Positions 21,238 through 30,224 of a DNA stretch of 64,000 bases are shown here, in pieces. This DNA is from SAR92 clade bacterium H921 (GTDB lineage: Bacteria; Pseudomonadota; Gammaproteobacteria; Pseudomonadales; Porticoccaceae). The stretch spans positions 682,001 to 746,000 of the forward strand of contig JAOALD010000001.1 of assembly GCA_025153755.1 (NCBI GenBank), read 5' to 3'. The position numbers were made by a program, and so were the translations under genes. Positions within the stretch are counted from its first letter, which is position 1. Each line of letters opens with the position of its first letter. A model generated the notes under the pieces. That model was not told the DNA's origin, ran no database searches, and was given only the letters and a program-made list of their open reading frames with translations.

Positions 21238-22656
21238 ATGGAAAATTTACGTCAGTTTTATATTAATGGCCAATGGGTAAACCCAGTTCAAGCCAATGAC
21301 CTTCAGGTAGAAAATCCAGCCACTGAAGAAATGGTTGCCACTATATCTCTGGGCGCCGCCGCAGATGTTGAAGCAGCCGTTGCCGCAGCCAAGTCTGCAT
21401 TCCCAGTCTATTCACAATTGGTTGTCGAAGAGCGCATTGCGCTGATGGAGAAACTGTTGCAGATCTATATGGATCGCTATGACGAAATGGCCTCAGTTAT
21501 CTCTACGGAGATGGGCGCACCAATCTCTTTTGCTAGCGCAGCGCAGGCTGACACAGGTCGTGGACATATTTCTACGGCCCTCGAGGCTTTAAAAGTATAT
21601 GAGTTTGAGCGTCAGGTGCTCAACACCCGTATTGTGAAAGAGCCAATTGGGGTCTGTGGTTTTATTACACCTTGGAACTGGCCGATCAACCAGATTACCT
21701 GCAAGGTCGCCCCAGCACTGGCAACTGGTTGTACTATGGTGCTTAAACCTAGTGAAATTGCGCCTCTGTCTGGCTATTTATTTACTGAAATGATGGACCA
21801 GGCGGGCTTCCCAGCCGGTGTTTATAATATGGTTAACGGTGACGGCCCAGATGTTGGTGCTGTTATTTCCAGTCATCCAGATATTGATATGGTGTCATTT
21901 ACCGGTTCAACACGTGCTGGTATTTTGGTTGCCAAGGCAGCTGCCGATACGGTTAAACGTGTAACCCAAGAGCTAGGCGGTAAGTCACCAAATATTATTT
22001 TTGAGGATGCCGATCTAGAAGCTGCTGTGACTGCAGGAGTTAGTCATATGATGGGCAATACTGGCCAATCCTGTAATGCTCCATCGCGTATGCTGGTGCA
22101 CTCCTCCGTGTATGATCAAGCGGTGCAAATAGCCAAGGTAGCGGCTGAACGGGTTCAGGTTGATCAGCCTACCAAAGAAGGTATGCATCTTGGGCCTCTT
22201 TCCAGTCGCGTGCAGTTCGATAAGGTTCAGGGTCTAATCAAAGTGGGAATGGATGAGGGCGCTGAGTTAATCTCTGGTGGCCCAGGTAAGCCCGAGGGAC
22301 TGCAGACGGGTTACTTTGTTAAGCCCACGGTTTTTGCGGGCGTTAACAATAAGATGGCTATCGCTCAGGAAGAAATTTTTGGTCCAGTTTTGACCATGAT
22401 TCCTTTTGACACTGAAGAACAAGCCATTGAGATTGCCAATGACACACCCTATGGGTTGGCAGCCTATTTAAGCACTGGTGATGATGAACGTGCCAAGCGT
22501 GTTGCCGGCCAATTACGGGCGGGTATGGTTAGTCTTAATAGCGCCTCACAAAATTACACCGCGCCTTTTGGCGGCTATAAGCAGTCTGGCAATGGCCGTG
22601 AGTGGGGCGAGTTTGGCTTCGATGATTTCTTGGAAATCAAAGGTATCACGAGCTAA
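21238..22656 (+). CDS. NAD(P)+-dependent aldehyde dehydrogenase
   Basis: A 472-residue enzyme of the ALDH superfamily that oxidises an aldehyde to its acid. The cofactor-binding segment is FITPWNWPINQITCKVAP and GSTRAGILVA, the general-base glutamate is in TQELGGKSPNIIFEDADL (near residue 244), and the catalytic cysteine is in GNTGQSCNAPSRM (near residue 278). ATG at 21238 has AAGAGGA upstream. The sequence does not resemble the acylating (MmsA) or succinate-semialdehyde branches strongly enough to name a substrate. A hairpin with a T run follows at 22702. Confidence 0.9.
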   Translation: MENLRQFYINGQWVNPVQANDLQVENPATEEMVATISLGAAADVEAAVAAAKSAFPVYSQLVVEERIALMEKLLQIYMDRYDEMASVISTEMGAPISFASAAQADTGRGHISTALEALKVYEFERQVLNTRIVKEPIGVCGFITPWNWPINQITCKVAPALATGCTMVLKPSEIAPLSGYLFTEMMDQAGFPAGVYNMVNGDGPDVGAVISSHPDIDMVSFTGSTRAGILVAKAAADTVKRVTQELGGKSPNIIFEDADLEAAVTAGVSHMMGNTGQSCNAPSRMLVHSSVYDQAVQIAKVAAERVQVDQPTKEGMHLGPLSSRVQFDKVQGLIKVGMDEGAELISGGPGKPEGLQTGYFVKPTVFAGVNNKMAIAQEEIFGPVLTMIPFDTEEQAIEIANDTPYGLAAYLSTGDDERAKRVAGQLRAGMVSLNSASQNYTAPFGGYKQSGNGREWGEFGFDDFLEIKGITS

Positions 22657-22701
22657 ATTTTGGGCGCAGTCAGGCATCTGACGTTCGGTCCAAGAGCTTA
22701 T

Positions 22702-22733
22702 GAGGGGTCATATTCTGGCCCCTTACGATTTTT
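22702..22733 (+). terminator. Rho-independent terminator after aldehyde dehydrogenase gene
   Basis: GAGGGGTCA / TGGCCCCTT pair over nine positions (two G-T wobbles) around a TATTC loop, followed by ACGATTTTT. Confidence 0.6.
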
Positions 22734-22806
22734 AAGTTATCAAACTGTGTCTGTTTGTGATCCCATGCTAGGAAAATGGCTCTAGCTCAGATATGTCGAC
22801 TCTGGA

Positions 22807-23637
22807 TTAACTGTACCTGGCCGATTCCCAGGCATGAATCGCATGTTTGCGAGTTTCGCCCCACAGATAGCCTCCAATTTTTCCATTCTGCTGCAATACC
22901 CTATGGCAGGGAATAAAAAAAGCGACTGGATTTGAGCCTATAGCAGTGCCCACAGCACGAGATGCTTTGGGTCTGCCTACAGCTGTTGCAACCTGGCTGT
23001 AGCTATTGATGGCAGCGGGATCGATTTGTAGCAGTGCGCGCCAAACCGCAATTTGGAAATTGGTGCCAGTGACATGTAGTGAAAGTGGACCCTTTACGTT
23101 TTGCTTGCCAGATAAAAGACTCTGAGCATTTTTCATAATCTCAGATGAACTATTTTCTATCTGAGCACCCGGCCAATCTTTTTGTAAATCGCCAATCTGG
23201 TGATTTTTATTGCTGTCCGTTAAAAATGAGAGTCTGCAGATACCTCTGGGGGTGGCAGCAATAAAAATATCACCAAATGGACTAGGTTCGATACTGTGCT
23301 GAATCGTAATCTTGGCTCCACCCGTTTTATATTCCCCGGGTGTCATTGCCTCTAACTGGACAAAATGGTCGTAAAGCCGCGAACTACTACTTAGGCCTAC
23401 ATTTTCTGATACGTCTAGCAGCGGTTTAGACTGAGCTAACAATCGCTTGGCTCGATTAACGGTAAGAATTTGTAAATACTTTTTTGGTGTAACACCAGCC
23501 CAGCGGCTAAAGATGCGTTGAAAATGGAAGGGGCTGAGGTTTATTGCTCCCGCAATATCTTTCAGCGATGGCTGTTGTTGGACATTGGTATTGATATAGT
23601 CGATGGCTTCGGCAATGCGTTGATAGTCAGAGTTCAT
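22807..23637 (-). CDS. Ada-like fusion: AraC-type HTH plus O6-methylguanine-DNA methyltransferase
   Basis: A 276-residue protein with two parts. Residues 1-105 are an AraC-type double helix-turn-helix (IDYINTNVQQQPSLKDIAGAI, FHFQRIFSRWAGVTPKKYL, GLSSSSRLYDHF). Residues from about 110 are a DNA-protein-cysteine methyltransferase with the acceptor cysteine in FIPCHRVLQQNGKIGGYLWG near residue 241. The N-terminal Ada zinc/methylphosphotriester domain of E. coli Ada is absent. It should repair O6-methylguanine suicidally; whether it also switches on genes without the phosphotriester sensor is uncertain. It is convergent with the aldehyde dehydrogenase gene. Confidence 0.9.
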   Translation of the reverse strand: MNSDYQRIAEAIDYINTNVQQQPSLKDIAGAINLSPFHFQRIFSRWAGVTPKKYLQILTVNRAKRLLAQSKPLLDVSENVGLSSSSRLYDHFVQLEAMTPGEYKTGGAKITIQHSIEPSPFGDIFIAATPRGICRLSFLTDSNKNHQIGDLQKDWPGAQIENSSSEIMKNAQSLLSGKQNVKGPLSLHVTGTNFQIAVWRALLQIDPAAINSYSQVATAVGRPKASRAVGTAIGSNPVAFFIPCHRVLQQNGKIGGYLWGETRKHAIHAWESARYS

Positions 23638-23923
23638 GTCGCAAGTATTGCCGACTTGGGACTATTTATCGACCCGAATCTTGCTACATCTTCGCTATGA
23701 GGCTGCAAAAAATCGACAGCCTCGGCTAAAGCAAGTGCGCCTCATACTGCCTGGCCAGAGAATTTTAGCAGGCAGATGACCAAGGCTTTGACCGGCGGAG
23801 TCAGCGCTTCTTTTGAGATCGAGAATCTCTTTGATAGGAAGATGTCTGGTTCTTTCAAGAACGAGTACCGTACCTAATTTAAACACATTGCCTCGAGAAA
23901 TTTTCAAAACTATGGTGACTGTT

Positions 23924-25267
23924 TTATTGATTTCTGGTCTTATTCGCTCTGTCTGAAAGAATGTAAGTTACTGCACCAAGGGCAATAATCCCCAGTCCTA
24001 AAAGTCCCTCTTGGGGTCGTGAAATTAATACATAAGCCAGTGTCCAGACCGTCACGCTCAGATAAATAAGCGGCGCTAAAGGATAGGCGAAGGTTTTATA
24101 GGCCCCAGGTCTATTAAGTCGCTTGTAACGGAGTACGAACACGCCGAGCACCGCAAATAATGTATTAATACCCAGTACAAAGCTGGAGAAAATCAGTACC
24201 GACTCAAAGGTGGCGCTGAGAATAAAAAATACCGCCAAACCTCCTTGAAAAACCACTGCGGTTGCTGGGATTCCCTGCTTATTACATTGCGCAAACTTAG
24301 CGAATACTTTGAAATCTTCGCCTATAACCTGAAGTACTCTTGGGCCAGCGATAGTCATGGCGCTGACTGTGGAGATTAATAGCACAGCCAGCACTGCACC
24401 CATTACTTTGCCCGCGTTGTTGCCGAGAGCGGCATCGGCCACAATGACACCAATTTCTAGCTTGCCTTCCAAGCTAGAAATTGGTGCCGCGCTGAGAAAA
24501 GTAAAGTTAAGCATCAAATACAGTGCCATCACTGTAGCGGTACCGATGAATAATATGATCGGTAGACTGCGTTGCGGATTGTTCATCTCGCCGGTTACAT
24601 AGGTTGCAGCATTCCAGCCCGTATAGGCGTAGTTGACGTAGATAAGGGCAACAGCGAATGCACCGCTAAATAGTAGTTTCTCATCGCCAACCTGAGGTGC
24701 AAAATTTAGGCTTTGTGGGCTAGTGCCCCAAATCAAGATCACCGCGCAAAATAGTATTATCAATATTAGTTTTAGAGCGGTAAATATCTGTTGCACGCTA
24801 CTGCTAGCCTTGCGTGATAGGCAGTGGGCCAACGTCAGTATCGTCACTAGAGACACCGCTGCCAAGGTTCTAGAGAGCTCGGGAAATACAGCGGACAGAT
24901 AGGCACCGAAAGTCATAGCGGCCAGTGCTACCGGTGCGGCAAAACCTACGGTAGCTGATATCCAGCCAGAGATAAAACCAGTGCAGGGATGATACAGGCT
25001 TGAAAGAAAATTATACTCACCACCAGAGCGAGGCAGATTGGCGCCCAGTTCCGCATACGTCAGCGCGCCGCAGAGGGCGGTCAGGCCACCGACAAGCCAT
25101 AGCATCATGAGTACAAAAGGAGAGTGGATACCCAGCAGTTGGAACCCCAGGCTAGTGAAGACGCCGGTACCGACCATGTTAGCGACAACGACCGAAATGC
25201 CAGTGGCCTTAGAAAAATTTTGCATCTTTTTTATGTTAGATTGAGGATTAATAGTACTGTACAGCAC
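23924..25267 (-). CDS. APC family amino acid permease
   Basis: A 447-residue transporter with about twelve membrane helices. The first helix carries the substrate/Na+ or H+ binding motif VVANMVGTGVFTSLG, and LTYAELGANLPRSGGEYNFL is the second conserved APC signature. This places it in the amino acid/polyamine/organocation superfamily, likely the LAT/basic amino acid transporter branch; the substrate is not determinable. GTG 25267 starts the longest frame; ATG 25225 (MQNFSKATGIS) may be the true start, since neither has a clear ribosome site. The 286 bp between it and the Ada-like gene hold no convincing gene. Confidence 0.88.
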   Translation of the reverse strand: MLYSTINPQSNIKKMQNFSKATGISVVVANMVGTGVFTSLGFQLLGIHSPFVLMMLWLVGGLTALCGALTYAELGANLPRSGGEYNFLSSLYHPCTGFISGWISATVGFAAPVALAAMTFGAYLSAVFPELSRTLAAVSLVTILTLAHCLSRKASSSVQQIFTALKLILIILFCAVILIWGTSPQSLNFAPQVGDEKLLFSGAFAVALIYVNYAYTGWNAATYVTGEMNNPQRSLPIILFIGTATVMALYLMLNFTFLSAAPISSLEGKLEIGVIVADAALGNNAGKVMGAVLAVLLISTVSAMTIAGPRVLQVIGEDFKVFAKFAQCNKQGIPATAVVFQGGLAVFFILSATFESVLIFSSFVLGINTLFAVLGVFVLRYKRLNRPGAYKTFAYPLAPLIYLSVTVWTLAYVLISRPQEGLLGLGIIALGAVTYILSDRANKTRNQ

Positions 25268-25401
25268 TCTTGATTTTCGGCAAAGCTTCGCTTCACTAGT
25301 AACTAGATGGAGTACTGCTGAGTCAGATAATAGAGCATTAAAATCGGCTTAAAATCGGTTAAGCTACTTGAATAAAAATATAGCGGTTTAAAGGAGTTAG
25401 T

Positions 25402-27294
25402 ATGAAGTTTGGTCCACTCAAGGTTTTGCAGCCGTTGGCGCTGGTTATGCTGTCAGTCTCCTGCTTTGCAGAGATTGATGATGATCGGCAGACTCAGGTA
25501 TATTTTGGTGATACGCACCTGCATACCTCCTACTCTTTCGATGCTTTCTTAAATAATAACTTCAGTGCCGATCCAGACACTGCCTATCGCTGGGCCAAGG
25601 GTGAGCCAGTTATTCACCCCTACAATCGCGCCCGTGTCCAAATTAATACACCGCTGGATTTTTTGGTAGTCTCAGATCATGCTGAAATGCTCGGTGTGAT
25701 GCGTGAGATTCGCAATGACACTATTCAGTGGGAAGATATTGGTTGGTATGCCTCAATTAAACGTTGGTTGGCAGTTAGGGCCCTAAACAATGCGTTGGAC
25801 GATGATCTGGGTCGCGCTTTCTTTGCGCGATTCTTACCTCAGTCTGCTGCCGAAAAGGGCGGGGATCCAGTTGCAGATGTTCATAATAATATTAATGGTG
25901 TTGCCATTTTTGGTGACACCAGTGGCACGTCTAAAGATGCCTGGCAGGATATTATTGCAGCGGCAGAAAAGCATAATGACCCAGGAAAATTTACCAGTAT
26001 TTTGGGCTGGGAATGGAGCTCAATTCCCACTGGCGCCAACTTGCATCGTGTCGTCTTAACCCCTGATGGTGCTGATAAAGCGAGTCAGTACATTCCCTAC
26101 GGGTCAGATCAGAGTCAGTATCCAGAAGATCTTTGGCAGTGGCTAGATGATACCGCAGCGTTATCAGGTAGCCGTTTTATCGCTATCCCGCACAACTCTA
26201 ATATTTCTAAAGGCTATATGTTTGGTGCTACCACAGTGAAAGGTCAGCCTATTACTGCAGACTATGCACGCACGCGCATGCAGTGGGAGCCAATTACTGA
26301 GGTTACGCAAATCAAAGGTGACAGTGAAACCCACCCACAGTTTTCGCCAGACGATGAGTTTGCCGATTTTGAAACTTACGAGCACTACATCCAAACGACA
26401 ACGAGTAAAACTCCGGTTTCTCGGGGAGACTATGTTCGACCGGCGCTAAAAGAGGGCCTTGCTCTAGGGCAAAAAATCGGTGTGAACCCCTATAAGTTTG
26501 GCTTTATAGGCTCAACCGATGCTCACTCGGGTTTGTCGTCACCGGAAGAGGGCAATTTCTGGGGCAAGATGGCCAAAGACTCCACGCCTGAAACCAAAGC
26601 GCCTGTGCTGGGTAATCCAACCGGTGCTGATGGCTGGGACATGTCAGCCTCTGGATTGGCGGCGGTCTGGGCCAAGGAGAATACACGCGACGCCATTTAC
26701 GCTGCATTCAAGCGCAAAGAGACATACGCTACCAGCGGCCCAAGGTTGCGTGTACAGTTGTTTGGCGGCTGGAATTTCCCGCAAAGCGCTGCGCAAGCTG
26801 AAAACTTTTCGGCTGTAGGCTATGAATATGGTGTGCCGATGGGTGGAGACTTGCAGGCCAATGAGTTGAATACAGCGCCTAGCTTTTTAATGCGTGCGGT
26901 AAAGGATCCCCTCGACGCCAACCTAGATCGACTGCAAATGGTGAAGGGCTGGGTTGATGCTAATGGTGAGCAGCATGAGCGTGTTTACAATGTTGCCTGG
27001 TCCGATGGACGCGAGTTGGATGCCCAGGGTAAACTTCCCCCCGTAGGGAACACTGTAGATCTCACCTCAGCACGCTACACTAATACTATCGGCCAGGCCG
27101 AATTTACTGTGCAATGGTCTGACCCCGACTTTAACCCAAAGCAAGCGGCCTTTTACTATGTGCGGGTATTACAGATACCTACACCACGCAATGGCTTATT
27201 TGATGCCTTGGCGCTGCAGCTAGATGAGCCACCTAAGGGGGCAGCGACAATTCAAGAACGTGCCTATACCTCGCCTATCTGGTATCAGCCCTAA
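25402..27294 (+). CDS. Exported DUF3604 protein, PHP-like metal-binding motifs
   Basis: A 630-residue protein with a signal peptide (cleavage near residue 23, after SCFA). It belongs to the DUF3604 family, which has no established biochemical function that I know of. Motifs that look like a PHP-type metal phosphoesterase site are spread along it: GDTHLHTSYSFDA (H39, H41), VVSDHAEMLG (D92, H93), LGWEWSS near 203, AIPHNSN near 262 and GSTDAHSG near 373. The last third (about 450-630) appears beta-rich. An ATG with AAAGGAG upstream fixes the start. It is followed on the same strand by a PpiC-type isomerase and a HupE-type membrane protein, suggesting a shared periplasmic job. Confidence 0.85.
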   Translation: MKFGPLKVLQPLALVMLSVSCFAEIDDDRQTQVYFGDTHLHTSYSFDAFLNNNFSADPDTAYRWAKGEPVIHPYNRARVQINTPLDFLVVSDHAEMLGVMREIRNDTIQWEDIGWYASIKRWLAVRALNNALDDDLGRAFFARFLPQSAAEKGGDPVADVHNNINGVAIFGDTSGTSKDAWQDIIAAAEKHNDPGKFTSILGWEWSSIPTGANLHRVVLTPDGADKASQYIPYGSDQSQYPEDLWQWLDDTAALSGSRFIAIPHNSNISKGYMFGATTVKGQPITADYARTRMQWEPITEVTQIKGDSETHPQFSPDDEFADFETYEHYIQTTTSKTPVSRGDYVRPALKEGLALGQKIGVNPYKFGFIGSTDAHSGLSSPEEGNFWGKMAKDSTPETKAPVLGNPTGADGWDMSASGLAAVWAKENTRDAIYAAFKRKETYATSGPRLRVQLFGGWNFPQSAAQAENFSAVGYEYGVPMGGDLQANELNTAPSFLMRAVKDPLDANLDRLQMVKGWVDANGEQHERVYNVAWSDGRELDAQGKLPPVGNTVDLTSARYTNTIGQAEFTVQWSDPDFNPKQAAFYYVRVLQIPTPRNGLFDALALQLDEPPKGAATIQERAYTSPIWYQP

Positions 27295-27397
27295 TTAGGG
27301 CAAAATATGGATTACTTACCAACCCTGAGCCATGCCTGTAGGATCTGGTATTATTTTGATCTGAAGCTCTGGGATTGTGTTAACTAAAGAAGGATCT

Positions 27398-28273
27398 ATG
27401 CGTAAATTATTAAAAGAACCTCTAGTGCAGTTTTTATTAATTGCTTTGCTGTTGTTAGGTGGTGAGCGGCTGATTAATGCCGATGACTACGCCAATGAGC
27501 AATACAGGATTTTGGTTGATGACCAGGTGCTTCTACAATTTATGCAGTTGCAGGCAAAGATGTTCAAACCTAGCCAAGCCAAGGCCGTACTCGAGGCGAT
27601 GAGCCCTGAGGATCGCCAGCGTCTGGTTGGAGACTATTCGCGCAATGAGGTGCTGTTTCGCGAAGCCATGGCATTGAATCTAGATAAAAATGATCAAATT
27701 ATTCGCCGTCGTCTGATCCAAAAAATGGATTATCTGGCTCAGGGTTTTTATGACCAAGCCAAGCCAATGAGCGAAGATGATTTGCGTGGCTACTACACAG
27801 AGCATCAAGAAGATTATCAAAAGGCGGCGTCGGCAACGTTTACCCATGTATTTATTTCCACCGATACCCGTGGGACGATCGAAGCCAAAACTATCGCAGA
27901 AACTTTGCTTAAAACATTGATGGCTGATCAGATCCCATTTGAAAATGCGCCCCGTTATGGAGAGCGTTTTCTCTATAATCGCAACTATGTTAATCGTGAT
28001 GATAATGAAATTAGTAGCCATTTTGGCAATGACTTTAGAGACAGCGTATTTGCCTTAGAGGTCACCGGCGACTGGCAGGGACCAGTACAGTCTAGTTACG
28101 GCTGGCATCTGGTTTTACTCAAAAAAAATACGCCGGCCTATATTCCCGAGTTTGATGAAATTAGGTCTGCTGTCTTTGCCGATGTTGAGCGTTATCAACA
28201 GCAGCAGACAAAGCGCGAGGCGATTAACAAACTGATGGCCAAATATAAGATCAGCGATCAGGGCCAGCAATAA
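27398..28273 (+). CDS. Membrane-anchored parvulin-type peptidyl-prolyl isomerase
   Basis: A 291-residue protein with a single N-terminal helix (PLVQFLLIALLLLGGERLI) anchoring it in the inner membrane, an alpha-helical SurA/PpiD-like segment and a PpiC domain at about residues 130-245 (ATFTHVFIST, then DSVFALEVTGDWQGPVQSSYG followed by WHLVLLKK). It probably helps fold or stabilise an exported protein. ATG 27398 is chosen: it has AGGA seven bases upstream, and the frame start 21 bases earlier does not. It ends two bases before the HupE-type gene, so the two are clearly in one transcript; the DUF3604 gene lies about 100 bp upstream. Confidence 0.85.
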   Translation: MRKLLKEPLVQFLLIALLLLGGERLINADDYANEQYRILVDDQVLLQFMQLQAKMFKPSQAKAVLEAMSPEDRQRLVGDYSRNEVLFREAMALNLDKNDQIIRRRLIQKMDYLAQGFYDQAKPMSEDDLRGYYTEHQEDYQKAASATFTHVFISTDTRGTIEAKTIAETLLKTLMADQIPFENAPRYGERFLYNRNYVNRDDNEISSHFGNDFRDSVFALEVTGDWQGPVQSSYGWHLVLLKKNTPAYIPEFDEIRSAVFADVERYQQQQTKREAINKLMAKYKISDQGQQ

Positions 28274-28275
28274 TA

Positions 28276-29277
28276 ATGCGGCTGATTTTTATATGGCTTA
28301 CGCTGCTGGCAATATATTGCCCACCTTTAATGGCCGATGAGGCGCGTCCAGTTTATGTTGAGATAATTGAGCAACAGGACTCGCAGTATTTGTTAAAGTG
28401 GAAGATTCCGCCCGTTATGCCCGACCGCCAAGAGCCGGCTATCGAGCTTCGTCATAGTAACTGTGGTTCGGCCGAGAATCATGTTAGCGGGCGTCCCGCT
28501 GGTTTGGTAGGTAGAAGGCTCTACGTCTGTGACCAGCCTAGTCCAGCATTTTCTATCCAGCTTAGTTATCCGCTTAGTAATCCGGCACTGACGTCATTGG
28601 TTGTTTTCAAACCCTTGGTTGGTGATCCTGTACAGGTGTTTTCTGGTCCTGAAAAAAACATCATTGAAATGCCCCTGGGGTCGTCGGCGAATGATGTGGC
28701 CAAGCAATATACAGTGGCGGGCATAGAGCATATCTTGATCGGTACAGATCATCTCCTATTTGTGGTGTGCCTAATGATGATTGCCGGTAGCTTTAAGCGA
28801 TTGATTCTCACAGTAACCGGTTTTACCCTTGCTCACTCAATTACCCTGAGTTTGGCAACCCTTGATATCTTCCGCCTGCCCACAGAGTTGGTTGAACTCT
28901 TAATAGCACTGAGTATCTTGTTACTGGCGGCAGAAATTATGAAACACAGACGTGATGGTGGGCCAGAAAGTTTCACTTGGCGCTACCCAGTGACTGTATC
29001 GTCGGTGTTTGGTCTACTACATGGCTTTGGTTTTGCGGTGGTATTGCAGGAGCTGGGCTTGCCCGCCTCAATGAAAGTACAGGCGTTACTGTTTTTTAAT
29101 ATTGGTGTTGAACTGGGGCAGTTGGTCTTTATTGTTGCTGTATTGGCTTTAGTAGCCAGTGCAACTAGACTCTCAATTTTTACCAGGCACAGAGATCAAT
29201 TTGGTGACGCTGGAGTCTATGCCATTGGCATATGCAGTGCTTATTGGTTATTTGAGCGCAGTGTATTTTTTATCTAG
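28276..29277 (+). CDS. HupE/UreJ-type membrane protein with exported N-terminal domain
   Basis: A 333-residue protein. A signal peptide (LIFIWLTLLAIYCPPLMA) is followed by a ~130-residue periplasmic domain and then six to seven membrane helices from about residue 155. The membrane part begins GIEHILIGTDHLLFVVCL, the HupE/UreJ signature with paired histidines and aspartate that is thought to bind Ni2+ or Co2+, and also has TLAHSITLSLATL and GLLHGFGFAVVL. Members with this two-part layout (HupE/UreJ_2) are not proven metal permeases. No hydrogenase, urease or cobalamin gene is near, so its metal would serve something else, possibly the adjacent DUF3604 protein. Confidence 0.82.
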   Translation: MRLIFIWLTLLAIYCPPLMADEARPVYVEIIEQQDSQYLLKWKIPPVMPDRQEPAIELRHSNCGSAENHVSGRPAGLVGRRLYVCDQPSPAFSIQLSYPLSNPALTSLVVFKPLVGDPVQVFSGPEKNIIEMPLGSSANDVAKQYTVAGIEHILIGTDHLLFVVCLMMIAGSFKRLILTVTGFTLAHSITLSLATLDIFRLPTELVELLIALSILLLAAEIMKHRRDGGPESFTWRYPVTVSSVFGLLHGFGFAVVLQELGLPASMKVQALLFFNIGVELGQLVFIVAVLALVASATRLSIFTRHRDQFGDAGVYAIGICSAYWLFERSVFFI

Positions 29278-29293
29278 ATGCGTCTAAAAAACG

Positions 29294-30097
29294 TTATTTA
29301 ATATGGCCTAGATGTTTACTGAGGACCTTGAGAGACGGCTTAAAAAGCTTTGGTGTGCAGGCCAGAATGTGCCCGGTATCCATAAACTTCTCACCGCCTT
29401 GAAAGTCGCTCACCATGCCGCCGGCTTCGCGCACGATAAGCACACCTGCAGCAATATCCCAAGGTTTTAAAGACATTTCCCAGAATACATCCATGCGCCC
29501 TGCCGCCAGATAGGCGAGGTCCAAAGAGGCCACACCCATACGGCGAATACCCGCGGAGTTGTCGGCAAATTCATGCATACAGGCCAGATAATTACTCATC
29601 TCATTAAAAGAAGGCGCGCTAAATGGTATGCCGGTGGCATAGAGCGCCCCAGCTTCCTCAGTGCGACCAGAAACACGAATACGGCGGCCATTAAGTTTGG
29701 CGCCGCCACCGCGACTGGCAGTAAACTCCTCATTTTTAAAGGGCTCTAAAATCACCGCATGCTCCAGTTTGCCCTTGATGCGGCAGGCAATGGAGATAGC
29801 GACATGGGGAATGCCGCGCACAAAATTAGTAGTGCCATCCAATGGATCAATGACCCATTCTATATCGCTTTCTAGATTGCCGCTGACCCCGCTCTCCTCA
29901 CCGAGAAAGCGGTGATCTGGGTAGGCTTTCTTGATGTTGTAGATGATAGTCTCTTCCGAGCGACGATCCACTTCAGTGACAAAGTCATGGCGACCCTTCT
30001 CATCAACCTTTACTAGTTCGAGATTATCAGCAGATTTAACAATCATTTCCCCTGCCTGCCGGGCAGCGCGAAGGGCGATATTAACCATAGGTTGCAT
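29294..30097 (-). CDS. suhB: Inositol-1-monophosphatase family protein SuhB
   Basis: A 267-residue Mg2+-dependent phosphatase. The metal-site motifs are LGEESG (about residues 67-72), WVIDPLDGTTNFVRGIP near 84-98 and KPWDIAAGVLIVREAGG near 215-232. In E. coli SuhB also binds NusA/RNA polymerase to support rRNA antitermination. It is divergent from trmJ and iscR, which is its conserved place in gammaproteobacteria. Confidence 0.95.
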   Translation of the reverse strand: MQPMVNIALRAARQAGEMIVKSADNLELVKVDEKGRHDFVTEVDRRSEETIIYNIKKAYPDHRFLGEESGVSGNLESDIEWVIDPLDGTTNFVRGIPHVAISIACRIKGKLEHAVILEPFKNEEFTASRGGGAKLNGRRIRVSGRTEEAGALYATGIPFSAPSFNEMSNYLACMHEFADNSAGIRRMGVASLDLAYLAAGRMDVFWEMSLKPWDIAAGVLIVREAGGMVSDFQGGEKFMDTGHILACTPKLFKPSLKVLSKHLGHIK

Positions 30098-30224
30098 AGA
30101 GCGGTTTCCAAGTGACTTTAAAGAGCGGCGAGCATTGTAACAGAACTACTGTGCCAGAGAAGCCCGATTCTGCTACACTCGCGCCCGAAATTTGGCAGTA
30201 GAGTTAACAGGCAAGAGGCTTATT

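Noticed and set aside
23695-23907. 70-codon minus-strand open frame between the Ada-like and permease genes
   Set aside because: No ribosome site, no signal or domain recognised, and an unusual composition. The 286-base spacer otherwise shows nothing definite.
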